From: Hawksworthiomyces lignivorus
Lineage: Eukaryota > Ascomycota > Sordariomycetes > Ophiostomatales > Ophiostomataceae
Direction of reading: 5' to 3'
Length of the DNA stretch: 64,000 nucleotides
Assembly (NCBI GenBank): GCA_002917075.1
Contig: NTMA01000082.1
Span: 62,001-126,000, forward strand
In this document: piece by piece, positions 1 to 11,400 of the stretch
How positions within the stretch are numbered: the first letter of the stretch is position 1
How the letters are laid out: each line of letters opens with the position of its first letter
The notes under the pieces: generated by a model
Seen by the model: only the letters and a program-made list of their open reading frames with translations
Told to the model about the DNA's origin: nothing
Database searches by the model: none
Program-made: the position numbers and the translations under genes

Positions 1-428
1 TTTTTTAAAAAAAAAAAAAAAAATAATAATAAATAAAGCTCTTTATTTCTCAGCCTGTCCGCCGCTTTTTTCCCTGGTCTTTTCAGTCCAAACGGAACCA
101 GACAGGTGGCAGTGCGCAGAGTCAGCGTCAGGCTATTGGCACAGAAAGGGTTGCATGAAGCTCCATCGCAGCAGGTGCCGTGCCAAATATAGATTAGGGA
201 TTCTGCGCTATGAGAAAGAGGCTGCGCCGCTCCAAAAAGAGGCGCGAGAGGCAGCGATCCATTTAAGTGGTGCAACATTGCATTAAACCAACGAACGTGT
301 AAAACTGCGGGAAGAAGAAACACGAGAGAAACGGCGAAAACTATGGACAATACTAGAATAGAGGTCAAGGAAATATAGCGATCTAGTTCTGCCTATAATG
401 GATCCAAGGGATTGTGCCCTTGATTGAA

Positions 429-437
429 TACGGAGTA
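429..437 (+). repeat. TACGGAGTA word, copy 1
   Basis: This is an exact copy of a 9-nt word that recurs six times in the intergenic DNA of this window, on both strands. Its role is unknown. Confidence 0.6.
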
Positions 438-848
438 CGCTGTTTGGAAATCGGCCGAAGTTGATGAAGAATAAGCCACAGGATCGCATATTTAATCTGA
501 TGAGACGCGGCACCGCAACACTTCATAATAAGCATGTGTATACGGAGCTATACGAAGTAATATATATACGTATATGCACATATAAGGAAGTGTAGCATCT
601 TTCTGACTGCGTGAATTCATGGCTTCCAGCATGTTGGCGTCGATGTTGCTGTTCGGCTACCACCATACTCCCTGCTGCGTACAGGGCGATTTAGAGTCAG
701 CCTTAAACAGGAGAACGTTAATTTGGTTTAGCGACTTTGGTGGCTTGGCCCCGCCAATCAGCCGCCTGGCCAAGGCGAGCGACGATAGAATTTGTGCCAG
801 TGCTTGTTTGTACCCTACATACATTGTAATTAATTGTTTCGTACTTCG

Positions 849-857
849 TACTCCGTA
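849..857 (-). repeat. TACGGAGTA word, copy 2
   Basis: This is an exact copy on the minus strand, read as TACTCCGTA on the plus strand. It is embedded in a GTACTTCGTACTCCGTACT stretch, so the local sequence is itself repetitive. Confidence 0.6.
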
Positions 858-1941
858 CTACTTAACGAGACCACGATCTTCAGCTTGCTTTTTTTTTTTT
901 TTTTTTCTGCCAAATCAACAGGACGATCAGCATTCCTGCAGACGAGTGCAGTTTCGGGTATCTTCATGTGCCCCCTCTCAGAGAACGGCGCTGTTCCTTG
1001 CTGGCACTCCCGGTACACGCTCTCCCGCACAGGTGTCTTCTTTCGTACGACTAGTTATGTACTTGTTTGTTGTTCCCGTGGAGGAGTGAGAACGCTACCT
1101 TGCGCCAGGCCAGCCCCACCCGGCAAGCTCGCACTCCACTTAAATTATCGACGCAGGGGGGGGTGTGGATGCAGGCTGCGTGCGAGGTATTCTTTGCACT
1201 TCGCTTCAGAGTGGGTAGCTCTTTAATGACGGCAAACACGTTCTTGTTCATTCTGCCCTTAGGAAGGAAGAGGCACAGCGTACAGAGATGCTTGCCAGAA
1301 GACTCGCTGCTCTCCTTGTCTCTCTTCTCCTTTTCTTCAGCGTACTCCCTTTTTGTCACCGATTTAATTATGCTCTGAAATGAGCATTTAGGGGTGCCTG
1401 GACGCGGTGGTTTCCTCTGCTGCAAGCTAGTCGGCTGTAAGATTGTGACTCCTCGTCCCGTATTCTGCGTATTTGCACAGTATTATCATCTTGGACACAG
1501 CAGCCAACCAGCACAGCTCCTTGCATCCTAGCTGACGATCGACCACATGCCGACATGTACGAGCAAACGGTCCCAAGGTACGCGTAGAACATAACTCGCA
1601 GGTATTTGCTCGTATCAGTCCACCAGGTCAGCGCTGCCAAGCCCCGTCCAACGCCAGATCTGGGGTACATGCCTGATTGTGTCTTACACCTCGAGTACCT
1701 TCAGATGCACGACTCAGTAATCCCCTAGTACTTTTTCCATTTTTGAGGCTCCCTGGACACATTATTGTCATACAATTAATCTTTGTTCTCAGCCCCCGGA
1801 CCCATCGTTTGTCTAGCCTATGCCCTTTTCGTTTACCAAAAAGGGCGAGAACAAGCTCCAACTCTTCTGTAACGGCATCCTTCAAGACCCCTGTCCACAA
1901 ATTTTCAACGCACACCCTCCGTCTTGCTCCTTTCTTTGGCC

Positions 1942-1948
1942 TATATAT
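1942..1948 (+). promoter_or_regulatory. TATA-like box of the PLAC8 gene
   Basis: TATATAT lies about 270 nt upstream of the start codon and is followed by a pyrimidine-rich stretch. It is the best TATA candidate upstream of the PLAC8 gene. It implies a 5' leader of roughly 200 nt, which may contain its own intron. Confidence 0.4.
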
Positions 1949-2214
1949 GCGGCGCATTTCTCATCTTATTTGATGGCTCTGACCCATTTCTGTTTTTGAT
2001 TTTTGATTTTCTTTTTTTTTTTGCTCCCTTTGCTTGCTTGCTCTTGTCTCTGCAAGTGAACGGCCGCATCGACCCCGCCAGATCTTCTCTATTACACGAG
2101 GATAATCCAAAGCTTTTGCTGTCTTCTCCTCTGCGTCTCGTAGCCTCTGTTCCCGCAGCCAATTGTCGAGCATTCAACGTCCCCCCAGAACCGAGCACCG
2201 AGCAAACCGCAGAG

Positions 2215-3068
2215 ATGGACTCCAAGGCACCTCCCCCACAGTACGCCTCCCCGGCACCGGGCCAGTATGCCCAGCCGCAGCAGTATGTCCAGCAGCAGCC
2301 GCAGTACGTCCAGCAGCAGCCACAGTACGCCCAGGCGCAGCCTCAGGGCTACGTGGTCCAGCAGCCGGCCGCGGCCTACGCCCAGCCGCAGCCGCAGCCG
2401 CAGCCGCAGGTGCAGCCGCAGCCGCAGCCCGTCCAGCAGCGGGCGGCGGTGCCGTACCAGCAGCAGCAGCCGATGCAGGCCGCGCCGCCGGCCACCGGCG
2501 AGTGGCAGAACAGCCTGATGGACTGCACGCCGTGCGACACGTGCTGCTTGGGCACCTTCCTGCCCTGCGTCCGTACGTCTTCCCTGCCGGCCCAGAGATC
2601 AATCCTGGGCTTCCCTAGGAGAAGAGGAGAGAGAAAAAAAAGACGCTAACAATGTCTTGCAGTTCTCGGCCAGACGGCTGATCGCATGCGCGATCCTACA
2701 ATGCAGACGGCCGACTCTTGCAACTCCGACTGCATGATTCTCTGCGCCATCAACTACTTCACAGGCTGCGGCTGGATGTATGTTTCCCTCCTATTTTTAA
2801 CTTTTCCCTTCTCATCTCTCATGAGATTGCTGTTCGCTAACTGCAATTCCCCCCCAGCTACGTCATGATGAAGCGTACCGAGATCCGCCAGCGCTTCGGC
2901 ATCAAGGGCGACGGCACCAGCGACTGCTGCGAGTCCTACTGGTGCGCCTGCTGCGCGCTCATCCAGCAGGAGAAGGAGGTCATCGCCCGCACCCAGCCGG
3001 CGGCGCAGCCCAGCGCTCAGGGCTACCAGGTCCAGCCGGCCATGCAGTACCCGCCAAAGACGGCGTAG
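2215..3068 (+). CDS. PLAC8 family cysteine-rich protein with Gln-rich N-terminus
   Basis: Exons are 2215-2572, 2663-2777 and 2858-3068, giving 227 residues. Intron 1 has a GCTAAC branch point and intron 2 a GCTAAC. The N-terminal ~95 residues are a Pro/Gln/Tyr/Ala repeat of the QYVQQQP type. The C-terminal half is the PLAC8 domain: CDTCCLGTFLPC, then the segment ending GQTADRM, a short hydrophobic stretch CMILCAINYFTGCGW, and the paired cysteines of SDCCESYWCACCALIQQ. Known PLAC8 proteins are small membrane-associated factors. In plants and fungi they are linked to heavy-metal tolerance, calcium or organ and cell size; the function here is not known. The ATG was chosen because it directly precedes the repeat and follows a pyrimidine-rich leader. 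Confidence 0.9.
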
Positions 3069-3951
3069 ACGCGATGCGACAACGGAGCGGTGAGCCAGCT
3101 GACGGCGACGTCAGGGGCGCCCCGAATTGTCACGAAAAAGAAAGAAAACGACAGAGGGTAAGGCGCAAGTCGACGGGCAGTAATCAATTGGTCGAGAATA
3201 TTGGGCTGGAGATCGAAATGATACCACAATGGGAAGGGGGGAGGAGTTCCGTCGTTGCGAGCAGGGACCGACTTCTGCACATATAATTTTATTTTTTTGG
3301 ACGAAGAATGGTTTTCTGAGGCTTATTTGTTTGTTTTTGCAGCCATGTCCAACCCACCAGTGTTCACCTCACGGTTACATAATTTCATTTGTTCCAAATT
3401 TTTTGAAAGCTATTTTTTTCTGTGTCGAGTATCCTCACTCTGGCCTCACGACTGGCAGCGGTATGGATCGTAGTGCTTTGCTACATTTGTTGATTTCCAT
3501 TCAACCAATCGACATTCTTAACATGAGCGTCACTTACATACAGATAAGGTATACCTAGAAACACCAGCAAGCATTATTAGCGAAAGGTCTTCGTCAAGAC
3601 AATGCTAAGAGTTCGACGTTGCTTCGGCTGTGCAGCACAGTAATGCTGCAAGCACGCCGTCACGACAACAATGGTAAGGAGGGGGGAGCCAGCTTTACCA
3701 GTGCGCTTTATGACGGCAGCAATCTCTGAAAACCTTCAATTTCATCGTATTTTTTTTTATGCTTCTCATTAGATGTTTCTCTTGCTTTCTTTGTTCTTTG
3801 TCCGACTTCACGATCACACCCGGCAGCACATCTCAACTTGTACATCAACTGCGCATATTGCACAAGCTCCAAAGGAAACCTCACAATCCCAGCAAGAATT
3901 TATCTTACTACTCGTACAAAGCTCGAATTTCGACTTCGCTGCAGATTCAAT
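3069..3951. other. Intergenic region between the PLAC8 gene and a small membrane-protein gene
   Basis: This holds the 3' UTR of the PLAC8 gene and then AT-rich DNA. No domain-bearing frame is seen. Confidence 0.5.
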
Positions 3952-4320
3952 ATGCTTATAACTTCAGATAACACTGCTCAGAATGTGGACGTGAACGTCC
4001 TCAGCCTGTTGCTGTTCTTTCTCTTCCTCTGCAGCACCTTCGCCTTGGTCATCGGATCTCTGATTATCCTACGCCGACTGAAGCTACGGGATCGGGAGCG
4101 CCGCCAGCAGTTCATGGTCCATATTAAAGGCGGCAGCGAGTGCAGCAGCCGGTCTGCGGGCAGCTCCAGTGGCGCAAAGTCCTTTGGCGACGAGAGCAGT
4201 GGCAATGGCAGCGGTAGCGGTTCGACTACGACCTTGGTGGCGATCCCACCTGTAAGTTTTGGGTTTCAAGTCCTTCACCCGCCACACTGCTTTTGTTACT
4301 TTTCCTAGAGCACTGGCTAA
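3952..4320 (+). CDS. Small predicted single-pass membrane protein, unknown family
   Basis: Exons are 3952-4251 and 4309-4320, with a 57-nt intron beginning with a perfect GTAAGT. The product has 103 residues. The layout is a short polar N-terminus, one hydrophobic helix (residues about 17-41, rich in Leu/Phe/Ile), an RRLKLRDRERRQQ basic juxtamembrane segment, and a Ser/Gly-rich tail of about 45 residues. Basic residues after the helix suggest the tail is cytosolic. Coding-like evidence is the high third-position GC, which contrasts with the AT-rich flanks, and a donor that keeps the frame to a stop 12 nt into exon 2. I do not recognise the family. The 3' exon is the weakest part of the model. 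Confidence 0.45.
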
Positions 4321-5488
4321 TACACGATAGAGAGCACACATGGACGCGAGACTGGTTGAGACGGTGTGAACATGAGCTGGATATCTGCGTAGTGGCAACT
4401 GTACGATGCAAGATGAACAGGATGAGAAGAGAGAAGCCGCTAAAGGAATTGATTAAAGAGCGTCGTAGATTAGGTATGACAGGATGACAAACAAGGCCTG
4501 TAAATGGAGATGGGAGGAATCCACATTCATACACGTGCATTTTATGCCTACTAGGCTATGAAAATTTAGAGCATCTACAAGCGTCTTTCTCGCGGGCTCT
4601 AGTTAGGACGAGGATTGGCATGCAACGTCTATTAAGCGCCTTGCATCGGTAGTAGAGCCTTGCGATCGTGTCATGGCTAGATCTGTATTTTTGTTTTTAC
4701 GAAAATCCTAGCTTGTTTATGGGACATATTCTACAAAGATTCTGGCAGGTTTCTTCTCCATCTAGGGGGCTTGGCTCGGTGATAGCATCGGAGCCCGCCG
4801 CGACCCCAGCGCTTCCGTGTAATTTCCAGGGCTAGATACAGAGATAAGATCTTCTACAGCTTTCTATAGAAGATGCCCTCTATTCCAGTGCGTATGTTGA
4901 CTCACTAAAGCCTCTCTTCAAAGGAGGCTGTGGGAGAGATTTAAACGATCACCTCCCCCCCTTGCCAAAGACCTTTGGGGTCACGTTGCCTGAGAATTTG
5001 CTTGTTTTTTCACGAACGCCGTAGAGATTTTCTCGGTGGCGGTGACATCAACAAGGCAGCAACATTTTGTGCCTAGCGGCGCTTCTTCGAGTTGTTAGCA
5101 CATGTTGACGCGAACTAAAGCGGTTGGACGGTCGCGGCTTTGGCTGCATCCGAATTTCAATTGCGTAAAACGGCGTTTGCAGGTGGAGACACTCACGAAT
5201 TGCCGTATCTATCCACTCACACCAACGCCGAGAGTATTTAAGCCGGTCGAGAGCTCCTCAGTTCTCCAAAGTTTTTCGGTTTCCCCTTTTCTTTTCTTTG
5301 TTCCAATTGAATAGTTGCAAAAGAAAGATATAACAATACATAGATATACCTAAGGCTGGCTAGCTCAGAGCAAGCAAGGAATCTAGGGAAAGACCAAACA
5401 TCTTTTGAAAAAAGAAGGAAATATTTAAACCAGATACAATCAAATAAAACCAGTCTCTTTTATTTTTTTAGTCTTTTTGACTACGCGA
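4321..5488. other. Intergenic region and promoter of the MFS transporter
   Basis: No gene could be supported. The right part is the promoter and leader of the downstream transporter: a TATTTAA box near 5235, then a CT-rich and A-rich leader. Confidence 0.5.
5235..5241 (+). promoter_or_regulatory. TATA-like box of the MFS transporter
   Basis: TATTTAA lies about 250 nt upstream of the ATG at 5489 and is followed by a pyrimidine-rich run typical of fungal start-site regions. Confidence 0.4.
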
Positions 5489-7457
5489 ATGACCTTTTCT
5501 CATCTCAATGCAGAGGACAGCTGCCTAAAAGACCAAACTTCATCCTCTTCTCTCCGTGCTGCGCACAACAACAACGGCTGCGACGATGGTGCTGTTGATG
5601 CTGCCCCTACTGCCAGCGGCGTCTCCATCGGCCGCTATTCCTCGCATACGGCCGTAACTGACTCCTGGAATGCCTTCGTTTCCGCGCCTGGTGGCGGTGG
5701 TTACAACAACAACAAAAACAACAGCAGTGCGGACCTCGAGAAGCAAGACTACGCCATTGCTTACGCCGACGGGCAAGCAGGCTTCACAGGTGGTGATATA
5801 AATGCAGCCATGGGCACCAAGGAGGAGGTTGCCGTAGCCGCCACTGCCGTGGTACCGTCACCGTCGGCGTCCTCTGTCTCGGTCGTCGGCTCTGTCGCCG
5901 AAGTCGAGAGAGCCGGAGACACAACCATTCCTCCACCGATCCGCCTGACCCGGACGGTCACTTTTGGCGGGGCTGGCCCGGGCCAGGTAGCTCCTGACGC
6001 CGGCCGGGCCGGGTCTGCGCGGTCGCTGTCGTCCGCTTCGTCCCCGCCGGCTGCGGACTATGCCCCGCGTGTCACGTTCCCCGAAGGCGGTCTGCAGGCA
6101 TGGCTGGTCGTCTTCGGCTCGTTCTGCGCCATGATCTCCGTGTTTGGCCTGATCAACACGGCCGCTGTCTTCGAGTCGTGGTTCGCCACCCACCAGCTGG
6201 CCCGGTACACCGCGTCCGAGATCGGCTGGGTCTTCAGCCTCTACCTATTCGTCGTCTTCTTCATTGGCATCCAGGTGGGGCCCATCTTCGACCGCTACGG
6301 CCCGCGCTGGCTGGTGCTCGGCGGCAGCGTGCTCATGGTCGCCAGCATCATGCTCCTTGGGCTCTGTGAAAGTGAGTGCATTTTTTTTTTTGTGTGGCCC
6401 TTTTCCACCAATTTTTTTGTGTGACTTTTTTTGACTGACTAAACCCCTACCAGCATACTACCAGATCCTCCTCTGCTACTCGGTGCTCGGCGGCCTGGGC
6501 GGCGCGCTGCTCAACACGCCCGCGTACGGGTGCATCGCGCACTTCTTCAACGTGCGCCGCGGCCTCGCCACGGGCATCGCTACCACGTCGGGCGGCATCG
6601 GCGGCATCGTGTTCCCCATCCTGCTGCAGAAGCTGCTGCCGCGCCTGGGCTTCGCGTGGAGCACGCGCATCCTGGGCTTCATCCTGCTGGTGCTGTCGGT
6701 GCCGGCCAACCTGTGGCTGCGCACGCGGCTGCCGCTGCCGGACCCCGACGACGAGGAGGGCAATGGCAGCGGCAACGGCAACAGCGACGCCGTGTCCGCG
6801 CGGTCGGGCATCAGCCGCCGCAGCCGCCGCCGCGTGCCGTCCGTGTGGCCCGACTTTACCATCTTCCGCGACAAGTGCTACGCCGTGGCCACGGTCGGCA
6901 TCTTCTTCATGGAGTGGGGCATCTTCGTGCCGCTGACGTTTATCGTGTCGTACGCCAGCGCGCACGACCAGGACGCCAACCAGTCCTACACGCTGCTGGC
7001 GCTGCTCAACGCCGGCTCCGTGCTGGGCCGCTTCCTGCCGGGCCTGCTGGCCGACCGCATCGGCCGCTTCAACGTCATCATTGTCACCATCGCCCTGTCC
7101 GCCGCCATCGTGCTCGGCGTCTGGCTGCCCGCCGGCTCCTCCCACGCCGTGCTCGTCGCCTTCGCCGTGCTCTTCGGCTTCGCTAGCGGCAGCAACCTCG
7201 GCCTCATCGCCGTCTGCCTCGGCCAGCTCTGCGAGCCCCGCGAGTACGGCCGCTTCTTCTCCACCGCCATGATGGTCGCCAGCTTCGGCACCCTCAGCAG
7301 CGTCCCCATCGGCGGCGCCATCCTCGGCAGCGGCCTCGTCGAGGCCGGCTGGAAGGGCCTCATCGCCTTCTCCGGCGCCTCCTACAGCATGGCGCTGGTC
7401 TGCTACGTCGCCGCCCGCATCATGGCCGTCGGCTGGAACGTCATGGAAAAGTTCTAG
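5489..7457 (+). CDS. MFS transporter, monocarboxylate porter-like
   Basis: Exons are 5489-6371 and 6454-7457 (intron 82 nt), giving 628 residues. The first ~195 residues are a hydrophilic Ser/Ala/Asn-rich extension. The membrane domain starts at the signature PEGGLQAWLVVFGS, as in fungal MCH/monocarboxylate-porter proteins, and is followed by about 12 hydrophobic segments. Between helices 6 and 7 lies a polar loop rich in Asp, Glu, Gly, Ser and Arg. The GPRWLVLGGS and FNVRRGLATGIATTSGGIGG segments are typical of the family. The first in-frame ATG is at 5489. Family members are plasma-membrane or vacuolar carriers for monocarboxylates, riboflavin or unknown metabolites, and the substrate cannot be read from sequence. 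The long N-terminal tail is unusually large and may be regulatory. Confidence 0.9.
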
Positions 7458-8020
7458 GGGAGGGACACTCGTTGATTGGAAAAAAAGCAGGATAGGAATT
7501 TTTGGGGATCTTAAGTCGAATCTTTGTTTGGTTCTGGAGAGCAAGCGTCTAACTTGACCAATATGTGTTTGTTTGGACCTCAATTGATATGCATATCATA
7601 AGTTTTTTTTTTTTTTTTCTAAAAAAAAAAGGATAAAATAAAATTTTCTATAAACATATACTTCTTTTATTCATAGTTTCACAGTGGACAAATCCAATCG
7701 ATGATTTCATCCCTTCCTCTTATCGAAACCCAGCTCAACTAGGCTGACAATCGCAGTAGAAGATCGCATAGAGACAATAAACGTAGGATTATGACGTGGC
7801 GCAGCAGTCCAGTTAGGAACGACGCCTACCAACGCCAATAGAACATTTCTGAGCTCGTAACCATTAGATTGGTCAGAGCTGAGCCGCCCTTCTTTCGATG
7901 CGCAATAATTTTGATATCCCGTTAGAGCCTTGCCTGCATATTCGAATGTGTCTTCTGGACCACTGCATGCTCTCTCCCAGATCCGTCAGTCTGCCTTCTA
8001 TGCATATTTTTTTTTTCTAG
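7458..8020. other. Intergenic region between the MFS gene and a broken gene
   Basis: This holds the 3' UTR of the MFS gene, with a poly-T run near 7600 and A/T-rich DNA. A T-tract ending in CTAG at 8009-8020 looks like a 3' splice site for the decayed gene that follows. No matching upstream exon could be identified. Confidence 0.4.
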
Positions 8021-9357
8021 ACATTTACAATTGTGGCAATTTCTCCTGTTCAAGCTCAGTGGAGTATTGACACTACTACGGGGTCATTCTTATTCACTCT
8101 ACGCGGCGCTCTGGTTGCAGCGACGAGCGATAACGTCCAGCCCTTGGCCATCTTGGCCTGTCAGCAGTTTGGCACCACGCTTGCAATTTGCGATGAGACC
8201 CAAGAAATAATTCAGTCGTCCGTGGTTTCGTGGTCGCCGGCTGCTACTGCTGCCTTTCTCGAGGCGACCGTGGGCTATTATGCGAATGACTGTGCTGCCC
8301 AACTAGGCGAGAGTCTAGGAGGACTTCGGTTTCTGGGATTGGTAGCTCCAATTATTACTTCATACAAGCTGTACACCGGGGCTGCGCTTATCAACACCTT
8401 AATGAGAAACTCAACGTCTGACTCGGCATTACTACCAACATCATGGCAGTTAAGAGATCTTCTCGCCAGCCTTGAGGCTCGAGCATACCGATGCGGGTTT
8501 GCTGACTCCGTCGCCGGATAGCAGACCCTGCTCACTCATGTAGCCATACCACTCAATGTGGAGGATTCAGATCCACAAGCTGAGGACTGGGGGAAAAATC
8601 TCCTCAATAGTGCGCCGTCTGCAGAAATGGTAAACAAACTGGCGGACGCCTTCCGCCAACTAGGGAGGATCGGAGAACATACGATTGAAAGAGCAACGAT
8701 TGAGACCTGCATCGCAGTGCCTTGGGTTATTGCTTTTACAAAATGGTGCCTTGGGCGCCCACCATCCGTATACACAAACAACGGCAAGGAAATCATTCAA
8801 CAGCCTGATCCAAGGGTTACTATTATAATCACTCCAACCAACCATGATATTGTCTTATTCAGGATCACTATGCACAGAAGCATTGGTGGTCTGAATCATC
8901 TTGTTGCCCCGGCTTCGGCAGAGCCACTCATCAGTATGGTAGGGGTCGAAAATTATGGCAGATGGCTTCTTCGAGAGCTTCGGATTGATACAGAAAGCCA
9001 GTTCTCTGCGCTAGAGGAGGCGCTTCAATATGGAAAACCCCTAGTTTTAAAAGCGCTTAACAACAATAAATTGGGCGGCTTGGACTCGCATCCAGATACA
9101 GCCGTGCATCATGACGGCTTCGATCTGAATAAAGATGATTATCGTGTCGACCCATTTCCTGAGATAATGCTAATCGAGGAAGCATACTCGAAACTTTTGC
9201 AGCCAGAGACACCGCCACAATTTATCATAATAGAAGACATTTATATTAGTTTAAACCCCATCTTGATGTTTTCACTGAAAGGGATAAATCAGTTGCTGTA
9301 GAAGCAGTTGCGATGCTCGGTTCACAATATACTTCCTCAATAAGGAAAGAATGCTAG
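8021..9357 (+). pseudogene. Broken fungal-specific gene with in-frame stop and likely frameshift
   Basis: One reading frame stays open from the splice-like CTAG at 8020 to 9301 except for a single TAG at 8519-8521. The frame resumes at once with QTLLTHVAIPL and continues for about 260 residues. A Trp codon (TGG) mutated to TAG is the simplest explanation. After about 9254 the -1 frame reads DVFTERDKSVAVEAVAMLGS up to a stop at 9355-9357, so a frameshift there is likely. No start ATG with a plausible first exon is visible. Base composition is AT-richer than the neighbouring genes, consistent with relaxed selection or repeat-induced mutation. The protein resembles large uncharacterised fungal proteins with no known function; this is from memory, not a search. 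Stop-codon readthrough is a less likely alternative. Confidence 0.6.
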
Positions 9358-9582
9358 AACCGAACATCAAAACAAGGACCAATTGGCAGCGAGGAATTAC
9401 ATCCCACTTGCCTGGGAAAAAAAGTTATAGCAGATGACTAACTCCTAAACCCCGCCAAAATTAATGGCAAAAAAAAAAAAAAAAATTGAACTTAAGAATG
9501 AGGCGACCTTTAACGGGCTTCAAACTGGCAATGTCATGGACAGTTAGTTGTATATCCACACCTGATTCCCCAACTACTAACC

Positions 9583-11274
9583 ATGGCCGAACTAAAGGTT
9601 GCGCCGGTGCTGTCGACGCCAGCCGAGAATCTCTTCGACCAGCTGGAGCCCTTGCATGACGATGCCAACACCCCACGTCGAACAGACGACGAGCTCTGTG
9701 ATGTGTACGAGATTGGGCGGACGGCACGTGAGATTCGCGAAGCCGGGAAAAACCGCGTCGCTCTCCAATTTCCAGATGCGATGCTTGGGGATGCTCCGCG
9801 CGTTGTAAGCCTGCTGCGGGCTGAACTTGCCAGGCAAAGAGACGCAGCAGCGAGAGCAGCAGTCGAGGCGGCCGCCACAGGAGAGCCCGAGGCGGCGTCG
9901 CCGGAAGAGAGAGTCTACATCTTGGCAGACACGTCCTACAGCGCATGCTGCGTCGACGAGATTGCGGCAGAACATGCCGATGCAGACATTGTCGTGCACT
10001 ACGGCCGCTCGTGCTTGTCTCCCACCTCACGACTGCCCGTGGTGTATGTCTTCACGAAGCATCCGCTGGACGAGGACCGGGTCGTTGAGGCCCTTGTGAA
10101 GGAATTCCCAGACAAGGAGGCTGCCCGCATTGTTCTCATGGCCGACGTGACCTACCAAGAACATATACCAACTGTGTTCTCAAAGCTCCAAAGCCTGGGA
10201 TACGAGCACGTGCTCTCGACGGCTGTTGTGCGCAATCCATTGGGCAGCATACCGAACCGGAGCATCGTAGGCATGACAGGCAGCAATGTGGCCGATGATA
10301 CAATAGACCTACACGATTACTCCATCTTTCATGTTTCAGAACCGCCCACGTCTCTTCTCTTGGCGCTAGCCGTGCGCGTCAAGTCATTTTTTATCTATCC
10401 AACAGCAGATGTGTCGTCGGCGACGGCCAGCGGGCTGCTTGCCCCGCGGACCATGGGTATGCTCGGCCGCCGGTATGCTAAAGTCTTGACGATGGCCACG
10501 GCCGGCATCATCGGCATCCTCGTCAACACGCTATCTGTGAGCAACTATCTGTCCGCCGTCTCCAATATTCGCAAAAAGATCGCAGACGCAGGAAAGAAGA
10601 GCTACGTCGTCGTGGTCGGCAAGCTCAACCCCGTCAAACTGGCCAATTTTGCCGAGGTCGACGGCTGGGTCGTGGTGGGCTGCTGGGAGAGCAGCCTCGT
10701 GGAGGAAGACGCCGGCTTCTACCAGCCCGTGGTGACGCCGTTTGAGCTCGAGCTGGCGCTGATGAGCGACGACGAGCGCATTTGGGGAGTCAAATGGTGG
10801 GGCGGCCTCGAGGCGCTGACCAATCCATCCCAGAGTGCAGAGACTACTAGCTCTGCAGCAAATGCAGAGGAGGACAGCGCGGCACATGGCTCTGGAGAAC
10901 AGGATGATGCAGACGAGGAAGAATCAGAAGTCCCGCAGTTTGACCTGCGGACAGGCAGACTGGTCACTACGAGTCGTCCCATGCGCGTCAGGGCATCCAA
11001 GGCAAAGAAAAGACAGGACGAGAATCAAAACGGCAGCGCAAACGGCAACGCATCGTCACCTTCTGGCGCCCTGTCGCTCCGACCAAAGGCTGAGCTAGCA
11101 ACCATCAATGGCGTCGTCAGCCCTGGAGCCGAGTTCCTCCGTTCTCAGAGAACATGGCAAGGCCTAGGGACCGAGTTCAACGACGAGGATGTAGAGGCGA
11201 GCACGCTGGTTGAAGAGGGCCGCAGCGGCATCGCAAGAGGCTACACTGTTGGAGAGGACGCGCAAAGGACCTAG
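9583..11274 (+). CDS. DPH2: Diphthamide biosynthesis protein 2 (Dph2)
   Basis: This is an intronless gene of 563 residues. Dph2 partners Dph1 in the radical-SAM-like complex that transfers a 3-amino-3-carboxypropyl group from SAM to a histidine of elongation factor 2, the first step of diphthamide synthesis in the cytosol. The N-terminal [20 protein letters not shown] and the QFPDAML motif are typical. Cysteines expected around the iron-sulfur site lie in [10 protein letters not shown] (122/123), HYGRSCLSP (144) and VVVGCWESS (367). An insertion of about 20 Ala/Glu-rich residues lies near 88-108, and the C-terminal ~140 residues are acidic, low-complexity and variable. The ATG in CCATGG context at 9583 fits a standard N-terminus. 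Confidence 0.95.
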   Translation: MAELKVAPVLSTPAENLFDQLEPLHDDANTPRRTDDELCDVYEIGRTAREIREAGKNRVALQFPDAMLGDAPRVVSLLRAELARQRDAAARAAVEAAATGEPEAASPEERVYILADTSYSACCVDEIAAEHADADIVVHYGRSCLSPTSRLPVVYVFTKHPLDEDRVVEALVKEFPDKEAARIVLMADVTYQEHIPTVFSKLQSLGYEHVLSTAVVRNPLGSIPNRSIVGMTGSNVADDTIDLHDYSIFHVSEPPTSLLLALAVRVKSFFIYPTADVSSATASGLLAPRTMGMLGRRYAKVLTMATAGIIGILVNTLSVSNYLSAVSNIRKKIADAGKKSYVVVVGKLNPVKLANFAEVDGWVVVGCWESSLVEEDAGFYQPVVTPFELELALMSDDERIWGVKWWGGLEALTNPSQSAETTSSAANAEEDSAAHGSGEQDDADEEESEVPQFDLRTGRLVTTSRPMRVRASKAKKRQDENQNGSANGNASSPSGALSLRPKAELATINGVVSPGAEFLRSQRTWQGLGTEFNDEDVEASTLVEEGRSGIARGYTVGEDAQRT

Positions 11275-11400
11275 TCGAGCGACAACAATCGATGCAAACT
11301 TATGATGCGATATTTGACAAAGCTTTTACCCCATGTGGGTTCCTCTTATTATGTACCCGACACCACTCTTGCCACCTGGCCTCTGCTATGCTTGCCACTT

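Larger units (their letters stand above)
1..2214. other. Intergenic region upstream of the PLAC8 gene
   Basis: No coding exon could be supported here. The first 60 bases are an A/T run with TAA-type repeats. A run of about 17 T lies near 890-906. Two copies of TACGGAGTA occur at 429-437 and 849-857. From about 1960 the DNA is pyrimidine-rich, as in leaders of well-expressed fungal genes. Overlapping open frames on both strands have no recognisable domain and no codon bias. Confidence 0.6.

Noticed and set aside
1..40. Poly-A/T and TAA repeats as the tail of a retrotransposon
   Set aside because: No reverse transcriptase, terminal repeat or target duplication is seen nearby. Such runs are common in fungal flanks.
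6447..7583. Long open frame on the minus strand opposite the MFS transporter
   Set aside because: Ala/Glu/Gly-rich shadow of transmembrane-coding DNA.
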